A stretch of DNA of 64,000 nt from assembly GCA_020849655.1 (NCBI GenBank), contig JADLFU010000157.1:1-64000 (forward strand). Direction: 5' to 3'. The stretch comes from Polyangiaceae bacterium (lineage in GTDB: Bacteria; Myxococcota_A; Polyangia; Polyangiales; Polyangiaceae). Each line of letters begins with the position of its first letter. Within the stretch, counting starts at the first letter, position 1. Under the pieces are notes generated by a model. It was given only the letters and a program-made list of their open reading frames with translations. It made no database searches and was not told where the DNA came from. Below are positions 1 to 8,289 of this stretch, piece after piece. The translations under genes were made by a program, and so were the position numbers.

Positions 1-18
1 CCCCTCTGGCCCCGGGGT

Positions 19-41
19 TTGGGGGCCGGGGAGGCCCCCAA
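19..41. terminator. GC-rich perfect hairpin, possible terminator
   Basis: TTGGGGGCC at 19-27 pairs perfectly with GGCCCCCAA at 33-41 around a 5-nt loop. No T-run follows on either side, so intrinsic termination is only a possibility. It may serve a gene lying left of the window. Confidence 0.35.
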
Positions 42-80
42 CCGAGCGCGCGTCCACGCGTCACGTGGCTCCTGCGGCCC

Positions 81-235
81 CACGCGGAGCGGCCCCCCGC
101 GAAGCGGACCCCCGCGGAGCGCCCACCCGCGGAGCGGCCCCACGCGGAGCGGCCCCCCGCGAAGCGGACCCCCGCGGAGCGCCCCCCCGCGGAGCGGCCC
201 CCCGCGGGAGCGAACCCCAGCGGAGCGCCCCCCAG
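81..235. repeat. 15-bp tandem repeat in a 60-bp higher-order unit
   Basis: About ten copies of a 15-bp unit close to CCCGCGGAGCGGCCC are arranged so that 81-140 and 141-200 are identical except for one base. A degraded part-copy runs to 235. The near identity of the two 60-bp blocks points to a recent duplication by slippage or unequal exchange. The array ends about 100 bp before the topoisomerase-helicase gene. Confidence 0.85.
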
Positions 236-319
236 GGTGGACGCACATGTCCACACGCTCGCCGCAGGCGCTGACATTCTCCGCGTGATCGCGCGCCTTC
301 GGCCCGGCACGGTCGGTGC

Positions 320-325
320 TAACGA
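320..325 (+). promoter_or_regulatory. -10-like hexamer TAACGA for topB-recQ
   Basis: TAACGA lies 8 nt before ATG 334 and is preceded by TG plus one base (317-319), like an extended -10. The distance would place transcription start at or next to the start codon. Confidence 0.45.
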
Positions 326-333
326 GGCGGGGC

Positions 334-3300
334 ATGTCGATCGCCGTCCTCGCCGAGAAGCCCTCCGTCGCCCGCGATCTGGCGCGATCGCTCGGCGCAG
401 ACCGGCGCGGCGAGGGCTACCTCCACGGCGCGGGCTACGTCGTCACGTGGTGCATCGGCCACCTCGTGCGGCTCGCGGAGCCCCACGAGGTCAACCCCGC
501 GTGGAAGCGCTGGAGCCTCGCCGCGCTCCCGATGCTGCCCGAGCGCTGGCCGCTCGTCGCGTACGAGAACACGAAGCCGCAGCTCGAGGTCGTGCGCCGC
601 ATCCTCACCTCCCCGAAGGTCACCGAGCTGGTGTGCGCGACGGACGCGGGGCGAGAGGGCGAGCTCATCTTCCGCTACGTCTACGAGCTCGTCGGCTGCG
701 ACAAACCGTGGAAGCGCCTGTGGCTCAGCTCGCTCACCGACACGGCCATCCGCGGCGCGTTCGACCGGCTGCGCGACGGCCGCGCGCTCGATCCGCTGGC
801 CGACGCCGCGAGGGGGCGGAGCCGCGCCGACTGGCTCGTGGGCATGAACCTCTCCCGCGCGTACAGCCTCGCGCACGACGACGAGCTGTCCGTCGGGCGC
901 GTGCAGACGCCGACTCTCGCGATGCTCGTCGACCGCGAGCAGGAGATCCGCGCGTTCGTGCCGGAGCCGTACATCGAGGTGCACGCGACCTTCTCGCGCC
1001 GCGACGAGGCCGAGCCGACCTGGCGCGCCACGTACTTCTCCCCCTCGCCGGGCCAGACGAAGTCCCCGACGCCAGAGCAGCGCCGCCTGCCCGCGGACGG
1101 CGCGCGGGCGGCCGAGATCGTCGCGCGCGCGACCGCGGGCGTCGCGGTCGTCGAGTCCGTCGCGCACGAGGAGAAGCGCCTGCCGCCGCCGCAGCTCTAC
1201 GATCTCACCGAGCTGCAGCGCCACGCCAACCGCCTCTACGGCCTCTCGGCGCAGCAGACCCTCGACGCGGCGCAGGCGCTCTACGAGACGCACAAGCTGC
1301 TGTCGTACCCGCGCACGGACTCGAGGCACCTCTCGCGCGACGTCGCGGCGACCCTCGGCGCCGTCGTCGCGGCGGTGGCGCCCAGGTACGCCGACAAGGT
1401 CGCGGCCGGGAGCGGCGAGCGCCCGCTGTCCGGCAGGTTCGTCGACGACGCGAAGGTCACCGATCACCACGCCATCATCCCGACGTCGACCCGCGCGGAC
1501 GGCGCGCGCCTCTCCGACGCGGAGGGCAAGGTGTACGATCTCGTCTGCCGTCGGCTGCTCTGTGCGTGGCACGCCGATCACAGGTGGGGCGCGACGCAGG
1601 TCATCACGCGGATCGACCACGAGGCCGAGCGCGATCGCTACCACGCGAGCGGCACGAGCGTCGTCGACGTCGGATGGAAGCTCCTCGATCTCGGCAAGCC
1701 CGACCGCGAGCTGTCGCTCCCGACGCTGAGCTCGGGCGAGGGCGCGGCCGTCTGCGGCGCCCGCCCTGTCTCGAAGACCACCGAGCCGCCGCGCCGCTAC
1801 ACCGAGGCGACCCTGCTGACGGCGATGGAGACGGCGGGGCGCACGCTCGACGAGAAGGAGCTCAGCCTCGCGATGCGCGACACCGGGCTCGGCACGCCGG
1901 CGACGCGCGCGAGCGTGCTCGAGACCCTGTTCACGCGCGGGTACGCCGCGCGCGACGGGCGATCGCTCGCGCCTACCGACAAGGGCATGCGGCTCGTCTC
2001 GCTCGTGCACGCGCACGTCAAGAGCCCCGCGATGACCGGCGAGTGGGAGGCGAAGCTCGCGCGCATCGGCCGCGGCGAGGGCGCGCTGTCGGAGTTCGTC
2101 GCCGGCGTCGAGGCGTATGTAAGGGAGGTGGTGGCCGGCGTCGCACCGGCGGCGAAGGCGCAGCGACCGGCCCGCGCGCCGCGTCCAACTGATACATCAC
2201 CAACCAAACATGTCACCGCCGCGCGCGCGGCGGCGGAGGGGCCGGACAGCGACCCGCCGGGCGGCTTCGACGACGCGTACTTCGACTCGCTCCCCGAGGG
2301 ACCGGGCGAGCCGGGCGAAGACGGGGAGGCACGGCACGCGGACGTCACCGAGCGTCCGGCAGAGCGCCCCGCTCCCGCGCCTCCCGTGCGGCGCGCGACC
2401 TCGTCGCGCGACCTCGACGAGCTGTTGCAGACGCGGTTCGGGCACCCGGCGTTTCGCCGCCACCAGCGCGAGGTGTGCGAGGCGGTGGTGGCGGGGCACG
2501 ACGCCTTGCTCGTGATGCCGACCGGCGCCGGGAAATCGCTCTGCTACCAGCTGCCGGGGCTCGCGCGCGGCGGCACGACGCTGGTCATCAGCCCGCTCAT
2601 CGCGCTGATGGAGGACCAGGTGGCGAAGCTGCAAGCGGCGGGGCTCGCGGCGGAGCGCGTGCACGGCGGGCGCGCGCGGGACGACGCCCGGCGCACGCTG
2701 TCGCGGTACCTGCGAGGCGAGCTCGAGTTCCTGTTCGTCGCGCCCGAGCGCCTCGCGCTGCGGGGGTTCCTCGACGCGCTCGCGAGCCGGCCACCGACGC
2801 TGGTCGCGGTCGACGAGGCACACTGCATCTCCCAGTGGGGCCATGACTTTCGACCCGAGTACCGCATGCTCGGGCAGCGCCTGCCGGAGCTCCGCCCCGC
2901 GCCGATCCTGGCGTTGACGGCGACGGCCACGCCGGCGGTGCAGGAGGACATCGTCCAGCAGCTCGGCGTGCCCGGCGCGGCGCGGTTCATCCACGGGTTT
3001 CGCCGCACCAACCTCGCCATCGAGTGCGCGGAGGTGTTCGCGAAGGATCGCCCCGCAGCGATGCGCGCGCTCTTGCGGCTGCCGGGGCGCCTGCCCGCGA
3101 TCGTCTACGCGCCGACGCGCAAGGAGAGCGTCCGCGTCGCCGAGGAGCTCGCCAAGACGGCGCGGGTGCGCCCGTACCACGCGGGGATGCCGGCCGCCGA
3201 GCGCGAGCGCGTGCAGGGCGACTTCCTGTCGGGCAGGCTCGACGTCGTCGTCGCCACGATCGCCTTCGGCATGGGCATCGACAAGGCCGACGTGCGCACG

Positions 3301-4434
3301 GTCGTGCACTGCGCGCTGCCGAGCACCATCGAGGGCTACTACCAGGAGATCGGGCGCGCCGGTCGGGACGGCCAGGAGTCACGCGCGGTGATGCTGTTCG
3401 GCTTCGCCGACAGGAAGACCCACGAGTTCTTCCTCGACCGCGACTACCCGCCGCCGACGGCGATGCGCGCGCTGTACAGCCAGCTGCCGCGTCGTGCGCG
3501 CCCGCGCAGCGACGTGCTCGGCGACCTCGAGGCGATCGACGGCATCGACGACGACTTCGCGCGGGAGCGGGCGCTGTCGAAGCTCTGGGTGCACGGCGGC
3601 GCGCTGCTCGACGAGGACGACAACGTGTCCATCGGCCCCGACGCGTGGGAGGCGCCGTACACGGAGGTGCGGCGGCACCGGCAGGCGGAGCTCGCGAAGA
3701 TCGCGCGCTACGCCGAGCGCCCCGGCTGCAGGATGCTCGCGCTGCTCGATCACTTCGGCGATCTCGAGGACACGACGCCGTGCGGTCGCTGCGACGCGTG
3801 CGCGCCCGCGGCCGCGCTCGTGAGGACGTTCGAGCTGCCGTCGGCGAGCGAGGGCGACGCCATCGGCTGCGCGCTCGGCGCGCTCGCGCGCGTCGGCGGC
3901 TCGACGACGACGGGCAAGCTCCACAAGGAGGCCTTCCCCGACGACGCGCTCTCGCGGCGCGAGTTCGAGCGGCTCGTCGACGGCCTCGCGCGCTCGCGCC
4001 TGGTCACGATCGAGGACGACGAGTTCGAGAAGGACGGCCAGACGATCCGGTTCCGCCGCGTCCGGCTGACGCCGGAGGGGGAGCAGGCGAGCCCTGAGCT
4101 GCTGCGCGCCGTCAAGCTCGCGCCGAGGCTGGAGCGCGGCAAGAAGCGCCGGGGGCGAGGCGCGCCGTCCCCGCTGACGAAGAACGTGGTGAAGCGCGCG
4201 CGCCGCGCGCCGGCGGAGGACGACAAGCTCGGCGTCGCGCTGCGCGAGCTGCGCCTCTCCGAGGCGAAGCGCCGCAAGGTGCCAGCGTTCCGCGTCTTCC
4301 CCGACTCGACCCTGATGGCGATCGTCGACGCCCGCCCGAAGACCCTCGAGGAGCTGACGCGCGTCCCCGGGGTCGGCCCGACGGTGCTCGCCAACTACGG
4401 CGACAAGATCCTGGCGGCCGTCAAGCGGTCGTGA
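334..4434 (+). CDS. topB-recQ: DNA topoisomerase III-RecQ helicase fusion protein
   Basis: A single 1366-aa protein joins a type IA topoisomerase to a RecQ helicase. Residues 1 to about 610 are topoisomerase III: Toprim start AVLAEKPSVARDLA, the acidic DAGREGE motif and catalytic Tyr325 in YPRTDSRHLS. A charged linker of about 80 residues follows. RecQ has Walker A MPTGAGKS (728-735), DEAH (827-830), motif VI GRAGRDGQ (1007-1014) and zinc cysteines C1132, C1150, C1153 and C1156. A C-terminal HRDC-like domain covers about 1296-1366. RecQ and topoisomerase III normally act as separate partners that resolve recombination intermediates; here they are covalently linked, so stoichiometry is fixed at 1:1. 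ATG 334 is preferred to GTG 316 because the Toprim motif begins immediately after it. The linker DNA contains an A/T-rich motif (2188-2213). Confidence 0.95.
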   Translation: MSIAVLAEKPSVARDLARSLGADRRGEGYLHGAGYVVTWCIGHLVRLAEPHEVNPAWKRWSLAALPMLPERWPLVAYENTKPQLEVVRRILTSPKVTELVCATDAGREGELIFRYVYELVGCDKPWKRLWLSSLTDTAIRGAFDRLRDGRALDPLADAARGRSRADWLVGMNLSRAYSLAHDDELSVGRVQTPTLAMLVDREQEIRAFVPEPYIEVHATFSRRDEAEPTWRATYFSPSPGQTKSPTPEQRRLPADGARAAEIVARATAGVAVVESVAHEEKRLPPPQLYDLTELQRHANRLYGLSAQQTLDAAQALYETHKLLSYPRTDSRHLSRDVAATLGAVVAAVAPRYADKVAAGSGERPLSGRFVDDAKVTDHHAIIPTSTRADGARLSDAEGKVYDLVCRRLLCAWHADHRWGATQVITRIDHEAERDRYHASGTSVVDVGWKLLDLGKPDRELSLPTLSSGEGAAVCGARPVSKTTEPPRRYTEATLLTAMETAGRTLDEKELSLAMRDTGLGTPATRASVLETLFTRGYAARDGRSLAPTDKGMRLVSLVHAHVKSPAMTGEWEAKLARIGRGEGALSEFVAGVEAYVREVVAGVAPAAKAQRPARAPRPTDTSPTKHVTAARAAAEGPDSDPPGGFDDAYFDSLPEGPGEPGEDGEARHADVTERPAERPAPAPPVRRATSSRDLDELLQTRFGHPAFRRHQREVCEAVVAGHDALLVMPTGAGKSLCYQLPGLARGGTTLVISPLIALMEDQVAKLQAAGLAAERVHGGRARDDARRTLSRYLRGELEFLFVAPERLALRGFLDALASRPPTLVAVDEAHCISQWGHDFRPEYRMLGQRLPELRPAPILALTATATPAVQEDIVQQLGVPGAARFIHGFRRTNLAIECAEVFAKDRPAAMRALLRLPGRLPAIVYAPTRKESVRVAEELAKTARVRPYHAGMPAAERERVQGDFLSGRLDVVVATIAFGMGIDKADVRTVVHCALPSTIEGYYQEIGRAGRDGQESRAVMLFGFADRKTHEFFLDRDYPPPTAMRALYSQLPRRARPRSDVLGDLEAIDGIDDDFARERALSKLWVHGGALLDEDDNVSIGPDAWEAPYTEVRRHRQAELAKIARYAERPGCRMLALLDHFGDLEDTTPCGRCDACAPAAALVRTFELPSASEGDAIGCALGALARVGGSTTTGKLHKEAFPDDALSRREFERLVDGLARSRLVTIEDDEFEKDGQTIRFRRVRLTPEGEQASPELLRAVKLAPRLERGKKRRGRGAPSPLTKNVVKRARRAPAEDDKLGVALRELRLSEAKRRKVPAFRVFPDSTLMAIVDARPKTLEELTRVPGVGPTVLANYGDKILAAVKRS
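2188..2213 (+). repeat. 26-bp A/T-rich motif, copy A (inside topB-recQ linker)
   Basis: The sequence is ACTGATAC, 3 nt, ACCAA, 3 nt, AACATGT. It matches the copy at 32338-32363 at 22 of 26 positions with no gaps. In the reading frame it forces rare codons (ACT, GAT, ACA, TCA, CCA, AAA, CAT) in a gene that otherwise uses G/C-ending codons. Function is unknown. Confidence 0.7.
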
Positions 4435-4475
4435 CCTCGCGGGCGCGGGCCTGACGAGCGCGGGCGCGGGTCGGA

Positions 4476-6335
4476 TCAGCAGCCGCCGCTGCACACTGGC
4501 ACCCCGGGGAGCCCCGTGCACGCGCACCGGGAGGACCCGGGCTGGCAGCTCCCCGCCGCGCAGGCGCAGCCCGTGAAGCCCATGTCGTCACCGCTGAACG
4601 ATCCGTCCGGCCAGCACGCGTCACCGAAGGTCGTGGGGAGCGACGGGAGCGCGCATGCGCCGTCGCAGCGGACGCGCCCGACGGGGCCCGCGCAGCTGCA
4701 GACGGCGCTGTTCGTCTTGCAACCCTCCTGCTTGCAGGCGCACCCCGCGTAGCCCAGGGAAGCGCCATCGAACGCACCGGACTCCCAGCAGAACCCTCCG
4801 AAGTCCGTGGGTCGCGCGATCGTGCACGCCTGCCCGACGTCGGGCGCGCACGTCGAGGTCGACGGAAACTGGGCGAGGTAGCCGGCCGGCACCACGACGA
4901 CCGGGTGGCAGGTGGGCATCGTGTTGACGTGCTCGAGGCCGCTCGGCAGGACCTCCCAGACCGCCGTCGCGCCCTCCTCACGCACGAAAGCGCCGTGCGG
5001 CAGGCCCCAGCGCATCAGCGAATAGGCTCTCGCGATCTCGTAGTAGAAGCTCGGGCACTCGTTGCCCCAGCTGTCGGCCCACTTTGACGCGGAGGCGGTG
5101 GTGCGCGTCGCCGGCTGGATGGCGGTCTCCTCTGCGAAGTCGTTCCACGAGCTGATGATGATGCTCTCCGGGTTCTGGCTGATGGCGCGGAGCCACTGGC
5201 GCATGAAGCGCGCTCCGCCCTCGCGGTCGAGCGGGGTCGTGGGGCGCCCGAGGTGCGCCGTGTCCCAGCCGGGCGTCACCCCCATCACCGCCCCGTGGAT
5301 CGGCGTGGGATCGTCGAAGACCCAGCCCCACAGCCCGAGCGAGAGCTGCCCAGGGCTCGCCTCGGAGCTCCGCCCGGTCGCCGCGCCCACCGTGAAGCGC
5401 GGATCGCTCCAGGCCTCATAGGGGCCCGGGCTGGTGTAGTTGACGAGCAGCGGCGCGCCCGCGCGCAGGAACGCCGACGGGTGGGCGGCAGGGTTCGAGT
5501 GGTCGCTCCAGATGAGGTTCGCCTCTGTCGCCATGCACGCCGGGCGGTCGGCGACGCCGGGGCCCCAGAAGCAGGAGCCCAGCGCCACCGCCTGGCGGAG
5601 CGAGGGATGAGCGTCGAGCGCCGCGACGACCGAGCGCCCCGCGAGCGCGAGTCCTCCCCCGTCCGCGCCGATGCCGTTGGTGTGGTCGAGCAGGAGAAAG
5701 TCGGCCCGCATCGCGTCGAAGGCGGCCACCTCTTCCTGGAAGGTCGCCGCGCCGCCGCTCGTGTACGTGCCGATCGTCGGAGTGTAGCGCGACCACTCGT
5801 CCCAGTGACCCCCTGGGCCTGGGTGCCACCACAGCGTGTACCAGAGGCCGACCTTGGAGGTGTAGAGCGGCGACTTGGCAGGGAGCACCCCGCCGGGCCC
5901 TGCGCCCGCGCCGCCACTTGCGCCAGCCCCTCCACTTGTCCCACTTGTACCACCCCCTCCAGCGCTTGCGCCGCCCGCGCCTCCACTTGCGCCACCCGCA
6001 CCACCCCCTCCAGCGCTTGCGCCGCCCGCGCCGCCACTTGCGCCACCCGCACCACCCCCTCCAGCGCTTGCGCCGCCCGCGCCGCCGTTTGCGCCACCCG
6101 CACCACCCCCTCCAGCGCTTGCGCCGCCCGCGCCCCCTGGGGTCGCGCCGCCGCTGGCTGCGCCGCCCGGCCCCAAGCCGCCGCTCCCTGCCTGCCCGGC
6201 GCCCGCCTTGCCCGCGGCGCTGGCGGTCCCCGCGGCCGCGCCCACCACGCCTCCCTCGCCCGGGCCCGCGTCGCTACCAGCGCTCCCGCAGCCGACGAGG
6301 AGAGCGGAGGTCAGCACCCAGGCGAGGCGACGCAT
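4476..6335 (-). CDS. Lipoprotein with GH71/GH99-like glycosidase domain
   Basis: This 619-aa predicted lipoprotein has lipobox Cys16 after LTSALLVG. A Gly/Ala/Ser linker made of a 17-residue repeat (about residues 65-135) leads to a TIM-barrel-like domain at about 150-445. The motifs GLWYTLWWHPG and SWNDFAEETAIQP resemble the GH71/GH99 families, which cleave alpha-glucan or alpha-mannan; WNDFxEET is typical of them. A Cys-rich tail (about 493-619) has two similar blocks ending in CACKQEGC and CACAAGSC. I infer a surface-anchored enzyme acting on polysaccharide; the substrate cannot be told. ATG 6335 is chosen because the frame upstream lacks protein-like sequence and a -10-like hexamer precedes it. 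The gene converges on topB-recQ with 41 bp between. Confidence 0.8.
   Translation of the reverse strand: MRRLAWVLTSALLVGCGSAGSDAGPGEGGVVGAAAGTASAAGKAGAGQAGSGGLGPGGAASGGATPGGAGGASAGGGGAGGANGGAGGASAGGGGAGGASGGAGGASAGGGGAGGASGGAGGASAGGGGTSGTSGGAGASGGAGAGPGGVLPAKSPLYTSKVGLWYTLWWHPGPGGHWDEWSRYTPTIGTYTSGGAATFQEEVAAFDAMRADFLLLDHTNGIGADGGGLALAGRSVVAALDAHPSLRQAVALGSCFWGPGVADRPACMATEANLIWSDHSNPAAHPSAFLRAGAPLLVNYTSPGPYEAWSDPRFTVGAATGRSSEASPGQLSLGLWGWVFDDPTPIHGAVMGVTPGWDTAHLGRPTTPLDREGGARFMRQWLRAISQNPESIIISSWNDFAEETAIQPATRTTASASKWADSWGNECPSFYYEIARAYSLMRWGLPHGAFVREEGATAVWEVLPSGLEHVNTMPTCHPVVVVPAGYLAQFPSTSTCAPDVGQACTIARPTDFGGFCWESGAFDGASLGYAGCACKQEGCKTNSAVCSCAGPVGRVRCDGACALPSLPTTFGDACWPDGSFSGDDMGFTGCACAAGSCQPGSSRCACTGLPGVPVCSGGC
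5935..6140. repeat. 51-bp coding repeat in lipoprotein linker
   Basis: About 3.7 copies of a 51-bp unit encode the 17-residue block GAGGASAGGGGAGGASG on the minus strand. Copies are nearly identical at DNA level, so the linker length probably varies between strains. Confidence 0.8.
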
Positions 6336-6684
6336 GCGACGGCTCGTAGCCGATCCTCGCGCTGTCGTCGACCGCGCGCGCCCACGGATGTTCGGCTCGT
6401 GACCACTCGCGCACGGCGTCGCGGCGCCCACGTGGAGTTCGCGCCCCCCCAGGACCGAGTGACGGGAGTGACGGAGTGAGGGCTCCATGACTGTTCGGTG
6501 GTGCGGAGGCTCCTCGCCGGGGCGGGGGCCAGCCGCCCGGGAACCCCGGCGCTCGCGACGAAGGGCTCCGAGGTCGATGGTCAGGAAGTCGGCGCGCCCG
6601 AGCATGCCCGCGTCGCCCTGTGAGGTGTGACATTCGTCATCGAGCGCGACGCTTTCTCGTTGTGTCTCCCCTCCCCCGCGCGGG
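6336..6684. other. Divergent intergenic region, no gene seen
   Basis: The 349 bp between two divergent genes hold the -10-like TACGAG for the lipoprotein (6343-6348, minus strand, 7 nt from its ATG) and a perfect 9-bp tandem repeat GAGTGACGG at 6457-6465 and 6466-6474. I see no start-proximal TAnnnT for the plus-strand gene at 6685 and no credible coding sequence. Confidence 0.5.
6343..6348 (-). promoter_or_regulatory. -10-like hexamer TACGAG for the GH lipoprotein
   Basis: The hexamer is 7 nt from ATG 6335 on the minus strand, with no ribosome-binding site between them. Confidence 0.4.
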
Positions 6685-8289
6685 ATGGTGGCGGCGATGG
6701 CGGCGCTGGACCACGAAGGCTTCGCGGCCGCGCCGCGGCTCGGGTGGGTGACGGACGCCTCGCCGCTCGAGGAGGCGCCCAGGCTCGCGGCGGCGTGGGG
6801 CCTCGAGGCGCTGTGGATCAAGCGGGACGACCAGCTGCAAGCGCTGTACGGCGGCGGAAAGCCCCGCAAGCTCGACTACCTGCTGGCGCGCGAGCCGCTC
6901 GCGTCTGCGCCGCGGTGGGCGGCCGCCGGCGCCATCGGCTCGGGCGCGATGGTGGCGCTCGCTGCCGCGGCCGAGCAGCTCGGGCGCTCGCTCGACGCGC
7001 ACCTGTTCTGGACCCCGCCCTCCGACGGCGTGCTCGACAACCTCGCGTTCACGGCGTCGCGCGCCGATCGCCTCTGGTTTCATGACTCGCGCGCGGCGCT
7101 CGCGGTGTCGCGGCCCGCGGTGCTGGTCGGCCGTATGTCACGAGGCGCGGCCGTCGTCCCGCCCGGGGGCACCTCGCCGGTCGGGATGCTCGGCTTCGTC
7201 CGCGCCGGTCTCGAGCTCGCGGCGCAGCTCGAGGAGCGGGGGGCCGCGCCGACCCGGGTCTACCTGCCGCTCGGCTCCGGGGGCAGCGCGGTCGGCCTCG
7301 CGACCGGCCTCGCGCTCGCCGGCTGCGACGCGGAGGTGGTCGCCGTCGCCGTCGTCGAGCGCCCGCTATCGAGCGCGCGGAGGATCGCCGCGCTCACGTC
7401 GTCGCTCCACGAGGAGCTCGCGCGCTGGGGTCTCGCGCCGCCTCCACGCCCGCCGCGCCTGACGCTCGAGCGCGGGCACGCGGGGCCCGCCTACGGCGTG
7501 ACGACGGCCGACGGGGTCGTCGCGTGCGAGGCGCTCTGCGACGCGGGCGTGACCGTCGAGCCCATCTACGGCGGCAAGGCGGCGGCGGCGCTGCGGCAGG
7601 ACGCCGCGCGGGGCCAGGTCGCGCGCGCCGTGTTCTGGCACACCGCGCGCCGAGGCCCGCTGCCTCACGCGCCCGACTGGCGCGAGCGCCTGCCGGTCGC
7701 GCTGCGTCGCAGGCTCGACGATCCTCGCTGGGAGCGCGTGAGGGCGCGGCGGCGCGTCCTGCTCGCGCTCGGGGCGGGCGCCGCCGCCGCGGGCGTCGCG
7801 CGCGTGACGGGCTACGAAGCCCCCGCGTTCCACGGGCGGGTGCTGGGCGACGTCGAGGCGCTCGTGCTCGGCGCCGCGGCCGAGGCGCTCCTCGAGGGCG
7901 CGAGCCCGGCCGAGCTCGCCGGGATCGCGCGCCGGGTCGACGCGTACCTCACCGCGCTCCCGCCGGCCGCCGTCACCGAGATCCACGCGCTGCTCGCGCT
8001 GCTCGAGCACGGCACCGCGCTCGGCGGTCGCGTGCGGAGGTTCACGTCGCTCTCGCCGGCCGACCGCGAGCGGGTCGGCGCGTCGCTCGCGGCGCGCGGC
8101 GGCGTGCTGCGGGACGCCGCGCGCGGCGTCGAGGATCTGTGCGCGCTCGGCCTCTATCAGCAGCCGTCGTCGTGGGGCGCGCTCGGGTACCAGGGCCCGA
8201 TGGTCGGCCCGGGCCGGCGCGGCGGGTGGCCCGCGTACGAGGCGATGCGCGCCCCGCGGGGCGCCGTGCCGAAGGCGGCGACGCCGTGA
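6685..8289 (+). CDS. PLP-dependent deaminase/desulfhydrase-like domain fused to GluDH subunit-3-like domain
   Basis: The protein has 534 aa. Residues 1 to about 345 match the ACC deaminase/D-cysteine desulfhydrase fold type: WIKRDD near 47, GGGKPRKL with the presumed PLP lysine Lys59, and phosphate-cup glycines GSGGSAVGLATG. The rest starts with an arginine-led hydrophobic stretch (RARRRVLLALGAGAAAAG, about 350-370), like the Tat signal that begins gluconate 2-dehydrogenase subunit 3. A subunit-3-like tail with YQQPSSWGALGYQGP follows. The next gene is a GMC oxidoreductase, the usual partner of subunit 3, and their start and stop overlap as GTGA. The fusion places a cytoplasmic-type PLP enzyme ahead of an internal export-like segment, which is odd. 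ATG 6697 is an alternative start. Substrate is unknown. Confidence 0.8.
   Translation: MVAAMAALDHEGFAAAPRLGWVTDASPLEEAPRLAAAWGLEALWIKRDDQLQALYGGGKPRKLDYLLAREPLASAPRWAAAGAIGSGAMVALAAAAEQLGRSLDAHLFWTPPSDGVLDNLAFTASRADRLWFHDSRAALAVSRPAVLVGRMSRGAAVVPPGGTSPVGMLGFVRAGLELAAQLEERGAAPTRVYLPLGSGGSAVGLATGLALAGCDAEVVAVAVVERPLSSARRIAALTSSLHEELARWGLAPPPRPPRLTLERGHAGPAYGVTTADGVVACEALCDAGVTVEPIYGGKAAAALRQDAARGQVARAVFWHTARRGPLPHAPDWRERLPVALRRRLDDPRWERVRARRRVLLALGAGAAAAGVARVTGYEAPAFHGRVLGDVEALVLGAAAEALLEGASPAELAGIARRVDAYLTALPPAAVTEIHALLALLEHGTALGGRVRRFTSLSPADRERVGASLAARGGVLRDAARGVEDLCALGLYQQPSSWGALGYQGPMVGPGRRGGWPAYEAMRAPRGAVPKAATP

Larger units (their letters stand above)
1..333. other. Non-coding start of window: hairpin plus GC repeat
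   Basis: I see no convincing gene in these 333 bases. They hold a hairpin (19-41), a tandem repeat (81-235) and a promoter-like hexamer just before the topoisomerase gene. Long open frames exist here on both strands only because the repeat unit is 15 bp, a multiple of three. Their predicted peptides are simple Pro/Arg/Ser or Gly/Ala/Arg repeats with no recognisable domain. Confidence 0.6.

Noticed and set aside
319-2016. Antisense open frame of about 565 codons across topB
   Set aside because: Arg/Glu-rich shadow of the true gene with no family features.
237-2192. Long open frame of about 650 codons overlapping topB-recQ in another frame
   Set aside because: Its peptide is Arg/Ala/Pro-biased, as expected of a shifted frame in high-GC DNA, and it has no domain. 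The topoisomerase frame is conserved throughout.
5935-6140. Possible CRISPR array
   Set aside because: The repeats are contiguous, in frame and encode Gly/Ala/Ser linkers, with no unique spacers. The same holds for 59565-59665.
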